Shown: positions 24,805-35,248, counted from the stretch's first letter. The stretch: 64,000 nt of DNA from Bradyrhizobium sp. NDS-1 (GCF_032918005.1 NZ_CP136628.1:2279501-2343500); one strand, 5' to 3'. Numbers and translations: made by a program. The notes: generated by a model from the letters alone, not told the origin.

Positions 24805-26922
24805 ATGACGAAGGCTGTCCAAAAGATCACGCTGTCCCCCTCACGAGACATTCCGTTCAACAAACTGGTCCTCAGCCAGTCCAACGTCCGGCATGTGAAG
24901 GCGGGCGTTTCCATCGAGCAACTCGCCGAAAGCATCGCGCAGCGCACGCTCCTGCAAAGTCTCAATGTGCGGGCGGTCGTGGACGCCGAAGGCAATGAGA
25001 CCGGCATGTTCGAGGTGCCGGCCGGCGGCCGGCGTTATCGGGCGCTGGAACTTCTGGTGAAGCAGAAGCGTATGGCAAAGACGCAACTCGTTCCTTGTGT
25101 CGTGCGCGAGGGTGGCATCGCTGAAGACGACTCGCTTGCAGAAAATGACGAGCGGGTAGGGCTTCATCCGCTCGACCAGTTCCGCGCCTTCCAGACCTTG
25201 AATGCCACCGGCATGTCCGAGGAGGATATTGCGGCCCGGCATTTCGTGACGCCGGCCGTCGTGAAGCAACGACTGCGGCTGGCGTCCGTGTCGCCAAAGC
25301 TGCATGACATCTATGCCGAAGATGGCATGACTCTGGAGCAACTCATGGCCTTCTCGGTCACGGCCGACCACGCTAGGCAGGAGCAGGTGTGGGAGAATGT
25401 CAGCCGATCCGGCTATGACGAGCCCTATCAAATCCGGCGAATGCTCACAGAAAATACCGTTCGCGCGTCCGATCGCCGCGTGCAGTTCATTGGGCTGGAT
25501 GCTTACGAGCAGGCTGGTGGCAGCGTTTTGCGGGATCTGTTCGAGCACGATGATGGCGGCTGGCTCCAGGACGTTGCCTTGCTTGATCGTCTCGTGACAG
25601 AAAAGCTCAAAGCCGAAGCCGAGACCATTGCTGCGGAGGGCTGGAAGTGGATTTCGGTCGCCGTCGAATTCCCCTACGGTCACACCGGGGACCTACGCGA
25701 AATTGAGGGCAAACCTGTCGATCTTTCCCCGGAGGAGCAGGCCACCATCGAAGCACTCAACGCCGAGCAGGCCAAGCTTGAATCCGATTACCAGGATGCC
25801 GACGAATTGCCCGATGAGGTCGATCAGCGTCTCGGCGAAATCGAGACGGCACTGGTCGCGTTCGAAGACCGGCCGATGATTTACGATCCGGCCGAGATCG
25901 CCCGCGCCGGCGTCTTCGTCAGCATCGATTCCGAAGGGCGCCTCTCGGTCGATCGGGGTTACGTCCGGCCGGAGGATGATTTGTCGGCAGACGATCCTGA
26001 TGTCGGGCAGACCGCCGACACACAATCGGTCGAGGGGAAGGCGGCTGGTCCTTCCGTCCAACGCACGATCATCGCCGTGGCTAGCGGCGCGACTGACGCG
26101 GAGGAAGATGATGAGGACGCGACAAAACCTCTGCCGGATCGGCTGATCGCTGAGCTGACGGCGCATCGCACGCTGGCATTGCGGGATGCGCTGGCAGAAA
26201 ATCCCGCGATTGCGTTCCAGGCGGTGCTGCACAATTTCGTGCTGACGGCGTTTTACCGGTTCGCATCGTCAGGGAGCTGCCTTGAGATCGGGCTTCGGAC
26301 ACCGACCTTTCCGGCTCAAGCGCCTGGCTTGAGGGAAAGCGCGTCGGCGAAGGCCGTCGAGGCGCGGCATGAGTCCTGGAAAGCACGTTTGCCGAAGGGG
26401 GAGAGAGATCTCTGGGATGCTCTTTCAACCCTCGATGCCGACGCGCAGGCATCCCTGTTTGCTCACTGCGCCTCATTTGCGGTCAACGCCGTCTATGAGC
26501 CGGCCAACCGCTACAATCAGGGCCGCGTTTCCGCCCAAGGCGTCCGCACCCGCCTTGACCAGGCCAATGTGCTGGCACGCGCGGTCGACCTCGACATGGT
26601 TCGAGCGGGGTGGAAGCCCTCCGTCGACAACTATCTCAGCCGGGTCACCAAGCCTCGCATTCTGGAGGCGGTGCGGGAAGCCAGGGGTGAATCCTCCGTG
26701 CAACTGATCGACCACTTGAAGAAGGCCGACATGGCCAAGGAGGCCGAGCGTCTCCTCGATGGTTCGGGCTGGCTGCCGGAGCCACTGCGTCTTGTCGATC
26801 CCAATGCGGCGTCAGGGGAGCAGGAGAGTGAACCGGGCCCGCTGCCCGAATTCCTCGCCGAGGACGAGGATCGGGACAACGCGAACGACGATGATCCGCA
26901 ACAGCTCGACGCGGCTGAGTGA
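24805..26922 (+). CDS. ParB-like nuclease-domain protein of ICE core
   Basis: A 705-aa protein. Residues 15-110 form a ParB/Srx domain with SQSNVRHVKAGVSIEQLAESI and the VPAGGRRYRAL box, followed by AENDERVGLHPLDQFRAF and a helix-turn-helix region (EEDIAARHFVTPAVVKQRLRLA). The rest is acidic and largely helical, with a highly acidic tail (EDEDRDNANDDDPQQLDAAE). Such long ParB-like proteins are constant neighbours of ardC and the strawberry-notch helicase in rhizobial conjugative elements. The exact role (partition, DNA protection or processing) is unknown. Start chosen for AGAATCGAT spacing and domain start. Confidence 0.85.
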   Translation: MTKAVQKITLSPSRDIPFNKLVLSQSNVRHVKAGVSIEQLAESIAQRTLLQSLNVRAVVDAEGNETGMFEVPAGGRRYRALELLVKQKRMAKTQLVPCVVREGGIAEDDSLAENDERVGLHPLDQFRAFQTLNATGMSEEDIAARHFVTPAVVKQRLRLASVSPKLHDIYAEDGMTLEQLMAFSVTADHARQEQVWENVSRSGYDEPYQIRRMLTENTVRASDRRVQFIGLDAYEQAGGSVLRDLFEHDDGGWLQDVALLDRLVTEKLKAEAETIAAEGWKWISVAVEFPYGHTGDLREIEGKPVDLSPEEQATIEALNAEQAKLESDYQDADELPDEVDQRLGEIETALVAFEDRPMIYDPAEIARAGVFVSIDSEGRLSVDRGYVRPEDDLSADDPDVGQTADTQSVEGKAAGPSVQRTIIAVASGATDAEEDDEDATKPLPDRLIAELTAHRTLALRDALAENPAIAFQAVLHNFVLTAFYRFASSGSCLEIGLRTPTFPAQAPGLRESASAKAVEARHESWKARLPKGERDLWDALSTLDADAQASLFAHCASFAVNAVYEPANRYNQGRVSAQGVRTRLDQANVLARAVDLDMVRAGWKPSVDNYLSRVTKPRILEAVREARGESSVQLIDHLKKADMAKEAERLLDGSGWLPEPLRLVDPNAASGEQESEPGPLPEFLAEDEDRDNANDDDPQQLDAAE

Positions 26923-26957
26923 CGAACGGGATGGCTCCCGCCGTCCCACAGTTGCTT

Positions 26958-26992
26958 GGGGATCGGTGTGCCGCGCCGGTCCCCATTCTTTT
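26958..26992 (+). terminator. rho-independent terminator after parB-like gene
   Basis: GGGGATCGG (26958-26966) pairs with CCGGTCCCC (26976-26984), one G-U pair, then ATTCTTTT. Confidence 0.6.
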
Positions 26993-27101
26993 GGGCGAGG
27001 GCTGAGAGGGAGAGCCGGGCCGGCAAGGGTTTGAGCCGTCGGGTCTTGAGGAGAGCGCCTGATGGTTCGACCCGTTCCTGCTCTCCGAAAGAAATCCTGC
27101 C

Positions 27102-30100
27102 ATGACCGAATCTCTCGCCGGCGGCGCTGCCGCCGCGCCGTTCTCGATGCGTGCCACTGCAAGTCTCACCTCCGCCGCCGTCAGGGCCGCGCGACAGCTC
27201 GCGGTTGATCTCGAGCGCGGCCGTCGCATCGATGCCGCTGTGCTGCGCAGCGCCGTGGAAGCTGCCTTCGGCGCTTCCGACGCCACTGGCGTCTGGAACT
27301 GGAAGACCGCCTATGATGTCTGCGAGGCGGCAACCGTTCTGTTCCTTCGCAAGTTTGGCCCGGCTATCCGGACCAAGGCTGCGTCAACGGCCGCGATGCT
27401 GCCGATGCTCGCGAAAATCGCGCGCTGTCTGCCGACCCATACGCGGCGTTCCGAGGATAGCCAAGCCCTTCAACAATTCTCGACGCCAATCCCGCTGGGG
27501 CTTGCCGCATGCACCGCGGCCGGCATCACGCCCTCTGACCGGGTTTTGGAGCCCTCTGCGGGGACCGGCTTGCTCGCCATCTTTGCCGAGCTCGCCGGCG
27601 GCACCTTGGTGTTGAACGAGCTGGCCGAGTCCCGCGCGGCATTGCTCGATCAACTGTTTCCCAGCCTTAAAGTCACGCGGTTTGACGCCGCCCAGATCGA
27701 TGATCACCTCGATGCGGGTGTCGTACCGAGCGTCGTCTTGATGAACCCGCCGTTCTCGGCATTAGCGAACGTCGATCGACGGATGGCGGACGCGGCTTTC
27801 CGGCACATCGCCTCAGCCTTGGCGCGTCTTTGCGATGGTGGGCGTCTGGTCGCTATCACCGGCGCAAGCTTTGCGCCGGACAATCCGGCATGGCGAGATG
27901 CCTTCGTTCGCCTCCAGGAATGCGGGCGGGTGGTGTTTTCTGCCTCCATCGATGGCGCGGTTTACGCGAAACACGGCACGCAGACGGACACGAGGCTGCT
28001 CGTAATCGACAAGAAGCCGGCCGCAGATCCGAAGATCTTTCCAGCATCGCTGGGCGTGGCAGGCGATGTCGCCACGTTGCTCGACTGGGTAAGCCAGCAT
28101 GTGCCCCCGAGGCTGCCCGTTGCCACCCCCGTCATGCTCGACGCCATCAGGCGCCCCACGACGTCGCGGCCGGTCAGCGCCTTTGCGCCACGGCCGTCGT
28201 CCACTTCCAAAGATGGCGCGACCGAGGGCGTTGAGCTCCACTACGAGACGGTCGACTGGACGCCTCCGGACGGCGCTCGACTGACCGACGCGTTGTATGA
28301 GGAATACGCACTGCAGGCGATCCGTTTTCCGGACGCGCATGCGCATCCGACCAAAGTCGTGCAGTCCGCCGCGATGGCCTCGGTCGCCCCGCCGAAGCCG
28401 TCTTACCGGCCACATCTGCCGGCCAATGTCGTGGCGGATGGTATCCTGTCGGACGCTCAGCTTGAGAGCGTCATCTATGCCGGCGAGGCGCATTCCGAGT
28501 TTCTTGCGGGCTCATGGACGGTCGATGCGACCTTTGATGTTGTGGCGGCCGCGCGCGGCGATGCAGAAAATGCCGTGCGGTTTCGGCGCGGCTGGTTCTT
28601 GGGTGACGGCACTGGTGCGGGCAAGGGGCGGCAGGTCGCCGGCATCCTTGTCGACAATTGGCTCAAGGGCCGCCGCCGCGCGGTCTGGATCAGCAAATCC
28701 GACAAGCTGGTCGAAGACGCGCAGCGCGACTGGTCTGCGCTCGGCATGGAGCGGTTGCTCGTGACGCCGCTCTCACGTTTCCGGCAGGGCACGCCGATCC
28801 GGCTCGCGGAAGGCATCCTTTTTACCACCTACGCTACGCTGCGTACCGATGAGCGCGGCGAGAAGCTTTCGCGCGTGCGGCAGATCGTCGAATGGTTGGG
28901 CTCCGACTTCGATGGAGTGATCGTCTTCGACGAGAGCCACGCGATGCAGAACGCGGCAGGCCAGAAGGGCGAGCGCGGCGACCAGGCGGCCTCCCAGCAG
29001 GGGCGCGCGGGGCTCCGGCTCCAGCACGCCTTGCCGAATGCCCGCGTCGTCTATGTCTCGGCGACCGGCGCCACGACCGTGCACAATCTCGCCTACGCCC
29101 AGCGATTGGGATTATGGGGCGGCGCCGATTTCCCGTTCGCCACCCGCGCCGAGTTCGTCGAGGCCATCGAGGAGGGCGGCGTAGCGGCGATGGAGGTGCT
29201 CGCGCGCGACCTCAAGGCCCTCGGTCTCTACGCGGCCCGCTCGCTGTCCTACGAGGGCGTCGCGTACGAGCTCATCGAGCACCAGCTCGCGCCCGAGCAG
29301 GTTCGCATCTACGACGCCTACGCCGGCGCGTTCAGCGTCATACATAACAATCTCGATGCGGCAATGCGGGCCACCAACATCACCGGCGAGACCGGCACGC
29401 TGAACGGCCAGGCCAAATCGGCCGCGCGATCTGCCTTCGAAAGTGCCAAGCAGCGCTTTTTTGGCCACCTCCTGACCTCGATGAAGACGCCATCGCTGAT
29501 CCGCTCGATCGAGTGCGATCTTGACGCCGGCCATGCCGCCGTCATCCAGATCGTCTCGACCGGGGAGGCACTGATGGAGCGCCGGCTCGCCGAGATCCCG
29601 ACCGAGGAGTGGGGCGACGTCCGGGTCGACATCACCCCGCGCGAGTATGTGCTCGACTATCTCGCCCATTCCTTTCCGGTCCAGCTTTACGAGCTCTTCA
29701 CCGACCAGGAAGGCAATCTCTGCTCCCGGCCTGTCTATCGCGACGGCCAACCAGTCGAGAGCCGGGACGCCGTCGCTCGCCGCGACCGCCTCATCGAGAA
29801 GCTCGCCTCGTTGCCGCCGGTACCTGGTGCGCTGGACCAGGTCGTCCAGCGCTTCGGCACCGACATGGTCGCAGAGGTGACCGGGCGCTCGCGCCGCATC
29901 GTTCGCAAGGGCGACCGGATGGTCGTCGAAAACCGGGCCGGTTCGGCCAACCTCGCCGAGACGTCGGCGTTCATGGATGACGTCAAGCGGATCCTCGTCT
30001 TCTCCGACGCCGGCGGCACGGGGAGGAGCTACCATGCGGAGCTCTCGGCCCGGAATCGCCGCCTGCGGGTCCACTATTTGCTCGAGCCTGGTTGGAAGGC

Positions 30101-31424
30101 GGATGCCGCGATCCAGGGGCTCGGCCGCACCAACCGGACCAACCAGGCGCAACCGCCGCTGTTTCGCCCGATCGCAACCGACGTGAAGGCCGAAAAGCGC
30201 TTCCTCAGCACCATCGCCCGCCGGCTCGATACGTTGGGCGCCATCACGCGCGGCCAGCGTCAGACCGGAGGGCAGGGCTTGTTCCGGCCCGAGGACAATC
30301 TCGAAAGCCAGTACGGGCGCGATGCGCTGCGTCAGCTCTACACCTTGCTCGCGCGAGGCAAGGTCGAGGGCTGCCCGCTCGAGGGGTTCGAGGATTCGAC
30401 CGGCCTGAAGCTCACGGATGCCAATGGGCTCAGGGATGACTTGCCGCCGATCACGACCTTCCTGAACCGGTTGCTGGCGCTCACGATCGATCTTCAGAAT
30501 ATCCTGTTCACCATTTTCGAGCAGCTCTTGACCGCACGGATCGAGGGTGCGGTCGCGTCAGGTACCTATGACGTCGGGCTGGAAACGCTCCGCGCGGAGA
30601 GCTTTGTCGTCACCGACCGGCGCACGATTTATGTCCATCCGGGCATCGGCGCCGAGACCCGGCTGCTCACCATCACCCAGCGCCAGCGCAACCGTCCTGT
30701 GAGCCTGGATGATGCTCTTGCTCGTGCCTCCGATCGCAACACTGCCCTGCTGATCAATGAGCGCTCGGGACGAGCCGCGGTGCAGGTCTCAGCCCCGAGC
30801 TTCATGCTTGACGACGGCGAGATCGAGCAGCGCGTCCGCCTGATCCGGCCGATGGAGCAGCATACGATGCCCCTGAATATGATGGCGGAGAGCCACTGGA
30901 TCGAAGCGGATCGCGAACGCTTCGCCGCGGCCTGGCTGGCGGAGCTTGCCGAGATCCCCGAGTTCACGGAAAGCACGATCCATGTCGTGGCCGGCTTGCT
31001 GCTGCCGATCTGGAAGCGGCTGCCGAACGAGTCGACCCGCGTCTATCGGCTGCAGACCGACGCGGGCGAGCGGATCATTGGCCGCAAGGTCTCGGCGACT
31101 TGGGTCGCGAACGCCCTTGCGGCGGACGCGCCGGCGCTGACGCCGGACGCCGCCTTTGCCGCGCTCATGGAGGGACGGGCGGTCCTCGAGCTTGCGGAAG
31201 GGCTCCAGCTCCGCCGCGTCCGCGCAATGGGCGCATACCGCATCGAACTGTCTGGGTTCAACGACACGATGCGCGACCGCTTGCGGGCCTACGGCCTCTT
31301 TGGAGAGATCATTTCCTGGAAGCTGCGGATGTTCGTGCCCACGGACGCAAGCGGCTTCGAGGTCCTGGCGAAGGTGCTCGACACCTATCCCGTTGCGCGC
31401 ATCAGTGAGCGGGAGGCCGCCTGA
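27102..31424 (+). CDS. Methyltransferase / strawberry-notch helicase fusion
   Basis: A 1440-aa protein. Residues about 120-320 form a class I methyltransferase with EPSAGTG (150-156) and NPPF (215-218), the catalytic motif of N6-adenine enzymes. The strawberry-notch-type SF2 helicase follows: GDGTGAGKG near 503, DESH near 610, SATGATT near 655, and GLGRTNRTNQ near 1010. The C-terminal 400 residues belong to the strawberry-notch C-terminal domain. It is a hallmark of ICE cores, probably acting on element DNA during entry or replication by methylating and unwinding. The stop shares a base with the next start (TGATG). Confidence 0.92.
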   Translation: MTESLAGGAAAAPFSMRATASLTSAAVRAARQLAVDLERGRRIDAAVLRSAVEAAFGASDATGVWNWKTAYDVCEAATVLFLRKFGPAIRTKAASTAAMLPMLAKIARCLPTHTRRSEDSQALQQFSTPIPLGLAACTAAGITPSDRVLEPSAGTGLLAIFAELAGGTLVLNELAESRAALLDQLFPSLKVTRFDAAQIDDHLDAGVVPSVVLMNPPFSALANVDRRMADAAFRHIASALARLCDGGRLVAITGASFAPDNPAWRDAFVRLQECGRVVFSASIDGAVYAKHGTQTDTRLLVIDKKPAADPKIFPASLGVAGDVATLLDWVSQHVPPRLPVATPVMLDAIRRPTTSRPVSAFAPRPSSTSKDGATEGVELHYETVDWTPPDGARLTDALYEEYALQAIRFPDAHAHPTKVVQSAAMASVAPPKPSYRPHLPANVVADGILSDAQLESVIYAGEAHSEFLAGSWTVDATFDVVAAARGDAENAVRFRRGWFLGDGTGAGKGRQVAGILVDNWLKGRRRAVWISKSDKLVEDAQRDWSALGMERLLVTPLSRFRQGTPIRLAEGILFTTYATLRTDERGEKLSRVRQIVEWLGSDFDGVIVFDESHAMQNAAGQKGERGDQAASQQGRAGLRLQHALPNARVVYVSATGATTVHNLAYAQRLGLWGGADFPFATRAEFVEAIEEGGVAAMEVLARDLKALGLYAARSLSYEGVAYELIEHQLAPEQVRIYDAYAGAFSVIHNNLDAAMRATNITGETGTLNGQAKSAARSAFESAKQRFFGHLLTSMKTPSLIRSIECDLDAGHAAVIQIVSTGEALMERRLAEIPTEEWGDVRVDITPREYVLDYLAHSFPVQLYELFTDQEGNLCSRPVYRDGQPVESRDAVARRDRLIEKLASLPPVPGALDQVVQRFGTDMVAEVTGRSRRIVRKGDRMVVENRAGSANLAETSAFMDDVKRILVFSDAGGTGRSYHAELSARNRRLRVHYLLEPGWKADAAIQGLGRTNRTNQAQPPLFRPIATDVKAEKRFLSTIARRLDTLGAITRGQRQTGGQGLFRPEDNLESQYGRDALRQLYTLLARGKVEGCPLEGFEDSTGLKLTDANGLRDDLPPITTFLNRLLALTIDLQNILFTIFEQLLTARIEGAVASGTYDVGLETLRAESFVVTDRRTIYVHPGIGAETRLLTITQRQRNRPVSLDDALARASDRNTALLINERSGRAAVQVSAPSFMLDDGEIEQRVRLIRPMEQHTMPLNMMAESHWIEADRERFAAAWLAELAEIPEFTESTIHVVAGLLLPIWKRLPNESTRVYRLQTDAGERIIGRKVSATWVANALAADAPALTPDAAFAALMEGRAVLELAEGLQLRRVRAMGAYRIELSGFNDTMRDRLRAYGLFGEIISWKLRMFVPTDASGFEVLAKVLDTYPVARISEREAA

Positions 31425-32485
31425 TGTCCCGCGATGCTTCCGAACTGGCACGCCGCCTCGCGCGCGAGGCCGAGGCGGTGTGCCGACACTATCTCTCCAA
31501 TGGCAAGCGGGCGGGCCGGTACTGGGTGGTCGGCGACGTCCACAACACCGCCGGCCGCTCGTTGTTTGTGCGACTTAAGGAGTCGCCGAAGGGGCCGGCG
31601 GGCAAGTGGACCGATGCCGCAACAGGAGAGCATGGCGATCTCCTCGACATCATCCGCGAAACCTGCGGCTTGCGCGACTTCCGCGAGGTCGCCGAGGAGG
31701 CGAGGCGCTTTCTGAGGCTGCCTCGTACTGAACCGGGACTCGCTCTGAAATCCATTCGTGCGCTAGCACCGGCTGGATCGCAAGAGGCGGCGAGACGGCT
31801 CTTTGTTACCTCGCAACCGATCGAGGGGACCGTGGTCGAGGCATATTTGCAGCGTCGCGGAATAGCCCGCGTTCACCATGGTGGCAGCCTGCGTTTCCAT
31901 CCGCGCTGCTATTATCGGCCCGATGAACACCTGCCGACCGAGACCTGGCCGGCGATGATCGCCTGCGTCACGGACCTCGAAGGACGGATCACTGGCGTGC
32001 ACCGCACATGGCTCGATCCGGATGGCTTTGATCGCATTCGGCTCGGCAAAGCGCCGATCGATACGCCACGACGCGCGATGGGCGATCTCCTCGGCAACGC
32101 GGTTCGCTTAGGCGTGGTGGACGACGTGCTCGCTGCCGGCGAGGGTATTGAGACCATGCTGTCGCTGCGCTACGTGCTGCCGAGCATGCCAATGGCGGCT
32201 GCGCTTTCGGCCAATCACCTCTCAGCCATGATGCTCCCATCGAGCCTGCGTCGGCTCTACATCGCCCGCGACGCCGATGCCGCCGGCGATGCGGTGCAAG
32301 CTATTCTCAGCCAGCGCGCAGCAGACGCCGGCATTGAAGCGATCGCGCTGTCGCCCCGGTTGGGCGACTTCAACGAAGATCTGCATGTCTTCGGCCTCGA
32401 CGCACTCCGAGCAGCATTGCGGCTTCAGCTCGTGCCAGAGGATGTCGTTCGCTTTCTGCATTCGTCGACGGTGGCCGCGGAATAG
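31424..32485 (+). CDS. Toprim-domain primase-like protein
   Basis: A 353-aa protein. The N-terminal part (SNGKRAGRYWVVGDV, GKWTDAATGEHGDLLDII) is the CHC2-like/DUF7146 region without visible zinc cysteines. The Toprim fold holds GEGIETMLSL (about 238, catalytic glutamate) and YIARDADAAGD (about 285, DxD). Such proteins act as primases or primase-related helicase partners in mobile elements. It is translationally coupled to the strawberry-notch gene. Confidence 0.88.
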   Translation: MSRDASELARRLAREAEAVCRHYLSNGKRAGRYWVVGDVHNTAGRSLFVRLKESPKGPAGKWTDAATGEHGDLLDIIRETCGLRDFREVAEEARRFLRLPRTEPGLALKSIRALAPAGSQEAARRLFVTSQPIEGTVVEAYLQRRGIARVHHGGSLRFHPRCYYRPDEHLPTETWPAMIACVTDLEGRITGVHRTWLDPDGFDRIRLGKAPIDTPRRAMGDLLGNAVRLGVVDDVLAAGEGIETMLSLRYVLPSMPMAAALSANHLSAMMLPSSLRRLYIARDADAAGDAVQAILSQRAADAGIEAIALSPRLGDFNEDLHVFGLDALRAALRLQLVPEDVVRFLHSSTVAAE

Positions 32486-32815
32486 CTCCTGGTCTCCGAT
32501 CGACGTTGTATCGGCCGGTCATAGGCGAGGCCAATACCGGAAGAGAACGCGACCTCGGCCTTCTAGAGGGCGATCGGACGGCAAGCGGCCCGGGCCGGCA
32601 ATGGCTGCGTCCGGCTATTTTCCGCCGCGCGCCAGCGATGTGAAGACACATCATGCGTTTGGCCGCGCGCTTTGCATCGCGAAGCAAAATAGCCGGCCTC
32701 CGCCATCCTCCGCTGCCGCTTCGGCCCTTCGGGTTCTGGCCCGTTCCGCCTGCCGTCAGAGGATCGCCACGAAGGCCGCGATGGTCGCGGCCGATCCGGC
32801 AAAGGACCCCTTCTC
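32486..32815. other. non-coding leader of the DUF2493 gene
   Basis: The 330 bases hold no supported gene. The end (32762-32790, GATCGCCAC...GGTCGCGG) matches 25 of 29 bases at 34860-34888, before the DUF736 gene, so both genes share a leader element. An inverted pair CCGGCTATTTT (about 32609) and AAAATAGCCGG (about 32685) is also present. Confidence 0.5.
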
Positions 32816-33739
32816 ATGACCGACCATGACGACATCGAACCGCCGCACGCCTCTTCTTCAACCGACCACGTCCTCACCGAATTACAGCTCTTCGGCTACC
32901 GTCCCTTCGACGACCATCCCGATCCACGGCCGCTTCCGGAGGGCAAGATCATCACCGGCGCTGTCGCCGATATCTTCGACGCCCTGGTTGCGACCCTCAA
33001 CGACACGCGGCTTGAACCGGACCTTGACGATTTGCTCTGGTCGACCGTCAATCTGTTCCATCGTGCCGTCGACCGCATCGAACGGCAGCTCGACGACAAC
33101 GAGCAAGCGCAGCATAAGAGCCAGCGTGAGCAGAACGGCTCGGAAGTGCGATCGGTCGAACTCGAGCGCTTCACCGCCGAAGGCATCACCCTGATCGAGC
33201 GCCGCAATTGCCTGGAACTGTTCCGGGATCAGGCCATCGAGCGGTTTGAGGTCCACACCGGTTCGTCCTGGCGTCCTCGGTCGGGATCATTGGTCAATCA
33301 CCGCTCGCTGACCGCAGCAATGATCGACTCCCGTGACTTCATCGCAGCCAAGCGTCGCGCCGAGACTGAGGTGATGTTGCCGCCGGGGCCGAAAATCGCA
33401 CTCACCGGTGGACTCGACTTCAATGACCACAACCTCATCTGGGATCGCCTCGACAAGGTTCATGTCAAGCACCCCGCCATGGTCCTGCTCCATGGCGGCT
33501 CCCCGAAAGGCGCTGAACTGATCGCCTCGAAATGGGCGACGAGCCGCAAGGTGCCACAGATCGCTTTCAAGCCCGACTGGACGAAGCACGCGAAGGCTGC
33601 GCCGTTCAAGCGCAACGATGCACTCCTCGAGCTGCTGCCGATCGGCATCATGCATTTCCCGGGCACGGGAATCCAGGACAACCTCGCCGACAAGGCGAAG
33701 CGGCTCGGCATCCCCGTCTGGAGCTTCGGCGGCGCGTGA
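32816..33739 (+). CDS. DUF2493 (SLOG/YspA-type) domain protein
   Basis: A 307-aa protein. The C-terminal third is the cpYpsA-related SLOG domain: KIALTGGLDFNDHNLIWDRLD, HGGSPKGAELIASKWA and the GTGIQDNLADKAKRLGIPVW ending, a Rossmann-like nucleotide-binding fold. The N-terminal 180 residues are helical and element-specific. SLOG proteins bind nucleotide-derived ligands or nucleic acids; a role in the ICE core is undefined. The ATG has CCCCTTCTC upstream, a weak site. Confidence 0.87.
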   Translation: MTDHDDIEPPHASSSTDHVLTELQLFGYRPFDDHPDPRPLPEGKIITGAVADIFDALVATLNDTRLEPDLDDLLWSTVNLFHRAVDRIERQLDDNEQAQHKSQREQNGSEVRSVELERFTAEGITLIERRNCLELFRDQAIERFEVHTGSSWRPRSGSLVNHRSLTAAMIDSRDFIAAKRRAETEVMLPPGPKIALTGGLDFNDHNLIWDRLDKVHVKHPAMVLLHGGSPKGAELIASKWATSRKVPQIAFKPDWTKHAKAAPFKRNDALLELLPIGIMHFPGTGIQDNLADKAKRLGIPVWSFGGA

Positions 33740-33880
33740 GCGCCGTCGTGCTTGACATCGAGACAACCAAGCCGGAGTTGCACGCCGCAACTCCGCCTCG
33801 TTTCGATTTTACCTCCGAAACTGCGCCGTGGTGGTGGTGGAAGGCGCGACCGGTACTTCTATGCACATGGAGCCACCACC

Positions 33881-34360
33881 ATGCTTGCGCTTGGGCTTGT
33901 TCTCAACACACTCGGCATTGGCTTATTCTGCTGGGCGATCTTTGCGCTCGCGGTGTACGCTTTGCCGTTTTTCGTCGCACTCAGCGTCGGAATGCTGGCA
34001 TTTCATGACGGTGCCGGGGTCGTCGGCGCGCTGCTTATCGGATTGGCCTCCGGCGCACTGGCGCTTGCTGTCGGTCAGGTCGCCGTCGCGGTTAGTCGGG
34101 TCCGGACCTTGCGCGTCGCGATCGCAACCGCGTTCGCGGTCCCTGCGGCAATCGCTGGCTATCATGTGGTGTTTGCCCTCTCGCAGATCGGGGTGCCTTC
34201 GCTGGCTTGGCGCGAGGCCTTCGCTTGCGGAGGTGCGGTTTGCATCGGCGGCACGGCGTGGACGCGCTTGACCGTTTTCGCGGAGACCCGCCCGTCGGAG
34301 TCGGTCGGGGTGGCGGAGAATGCGCCTCAACCAGTTCTCACAGCCGCCACGCAAGAGTGA
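33881..34360 (+). CDS. small inner-membrane protein
   Basis: A 159-aa protein with about four hydrophobic segments: MLALGLVLNTLGIGLFCWAI, FFVALSVGMLAF, GALLIGLASGALALAVGQVA and AIATAFAVPAAIAGYHVVFA. A polar C-terminal tail of about 25 residues follows. The start was set at the first residue of segment one, with GGAGCC ten bases before. No family recognised. Often-seen companion of DUF2493 in such elements, from memory. Confidence 0.6.
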   Translation: MLALGLVLNTLGIGLFCWAIFALAVYALPFFVALSVGMLAFHDGAGVVGALLIGLASGALALAVGQVAVAVSRVRTLRVAIATAFAVPAAIAGYHVVFALSQIGVPSLAWREAFACGGAVCIGGTAWTRLTVFAETRPSESVGVAENAPQPVLTAATQE

Positions 34361-34914
34361 TGAGGCATCGTCGCCATCATCGGTCGAAGGTCGCACAGGG
34401 CGCCACGTTGAACGAGGGGTCGTCGAGCTTGAGTGAGAAGTAACAGAGCTTCTCCTCGGAGCGCTTTAAGCAAGCCTACCAATCTATGTCTGGCCCACAT
34501 GGCTGCGGTGGAGCGGCACGCCGCGCTCGATCATTCCTTCCGGGACCGATACCGCCCTTTGCGGCAGATTGTTTCTCTTTCTGCGCCGAACCGTACCGAC
34601 CTCTTGTTCAGCGCAACCGAGATTCGCCAGACTTCTCCTCAAGATTGCGGTTCAGCACGCAGACCACGTGGCCTCTTTGATGGCTTGATCTGGCCGAAGA
34701 CCGGCTGCGCCTCGATCGTCTGAGCCGCAACGCCGTTGATGCGACTTTCTTCCCCTGGGCTTCGCCCATTCCTCGCGAGACAAGAAAGTCGCCACAACGA
34801 CGTCCTCCGCTGCGCTCCGGCCCGCGAGCGGGTGCGCCGCCGATCGTCTTCGGCCTCTAGATCGCCATCGAGGCCGCGGTGGTCGCGGGCTCGAAACACA
34901 ACAGGAGAAGTGAC
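34361..34914. other. non-coding region before DUF736 gene
   Basis: 554 bases without a supported gene. It contains GC-rich self-complementary segments (CCCGCGAGCGGG at about 34820) and the leader element at 34860-34888 shared with the DUF2493 leader. AGGAG lies nine bases before the next start. Confidence 0.45.
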
Positions 34915-35235
34915 ATGGCTAACATCGGTTCTTTCAAGAAAGTCGGCAACGATTTCCAGGGCGAGATCATCACCCTGAGCTTGCAGGCCAAGGGCGTCCG
35001 CATCGTCGCTGAGGCCAATCGCTCCAACGAGAACGCGCCCAGCCACCGCATCTACGTGGGTAGGGCGGAGATCGGGGCGGCCTGGTCGAAGCGCTCCGAC
35101 GAGGGCCGTGATTACCTCTCGCTCAAGCTCGACGATCCGTCCTTCAACGCTCCGATCTACGCGAACCTGTTCGATGACGAAGGCGGCGAGGGCTACACCC
35201 TGCTCTGGTCGCGGCCGCGCAAGAACGGGGAGTGA
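34915..35235 (+). CDS. DUF736 family protein
   Basis: A 106-aa protein matching DUF736 along its length: MANIGSFKKVGNDFQGEIITL, a central RIYVGRAEIGAAWSKRSDEGRDYLSLKLDDPSF, then IYANLF and LLWSRP. Small beta-rich proteins of this family are near-universal in rhizobial conjugative elements; the function is unknown. AGGAG precedes the start and a strong terminator follows, so it is a single-gene unit and probably well expressed. Confidence 0.93.
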   Translation: MANIGSFKKVGNDFQGEIITLSLQAKGVRIVAEANRSNENAPSHRIYVGRAEIGAAWSKRSDEGRDYLSLKLDDPSFNAPIYANLFDDEGGEGYTLLWSRPRKNGE

Positions 35236-35248
35236 GGCTCGCTCTAAC

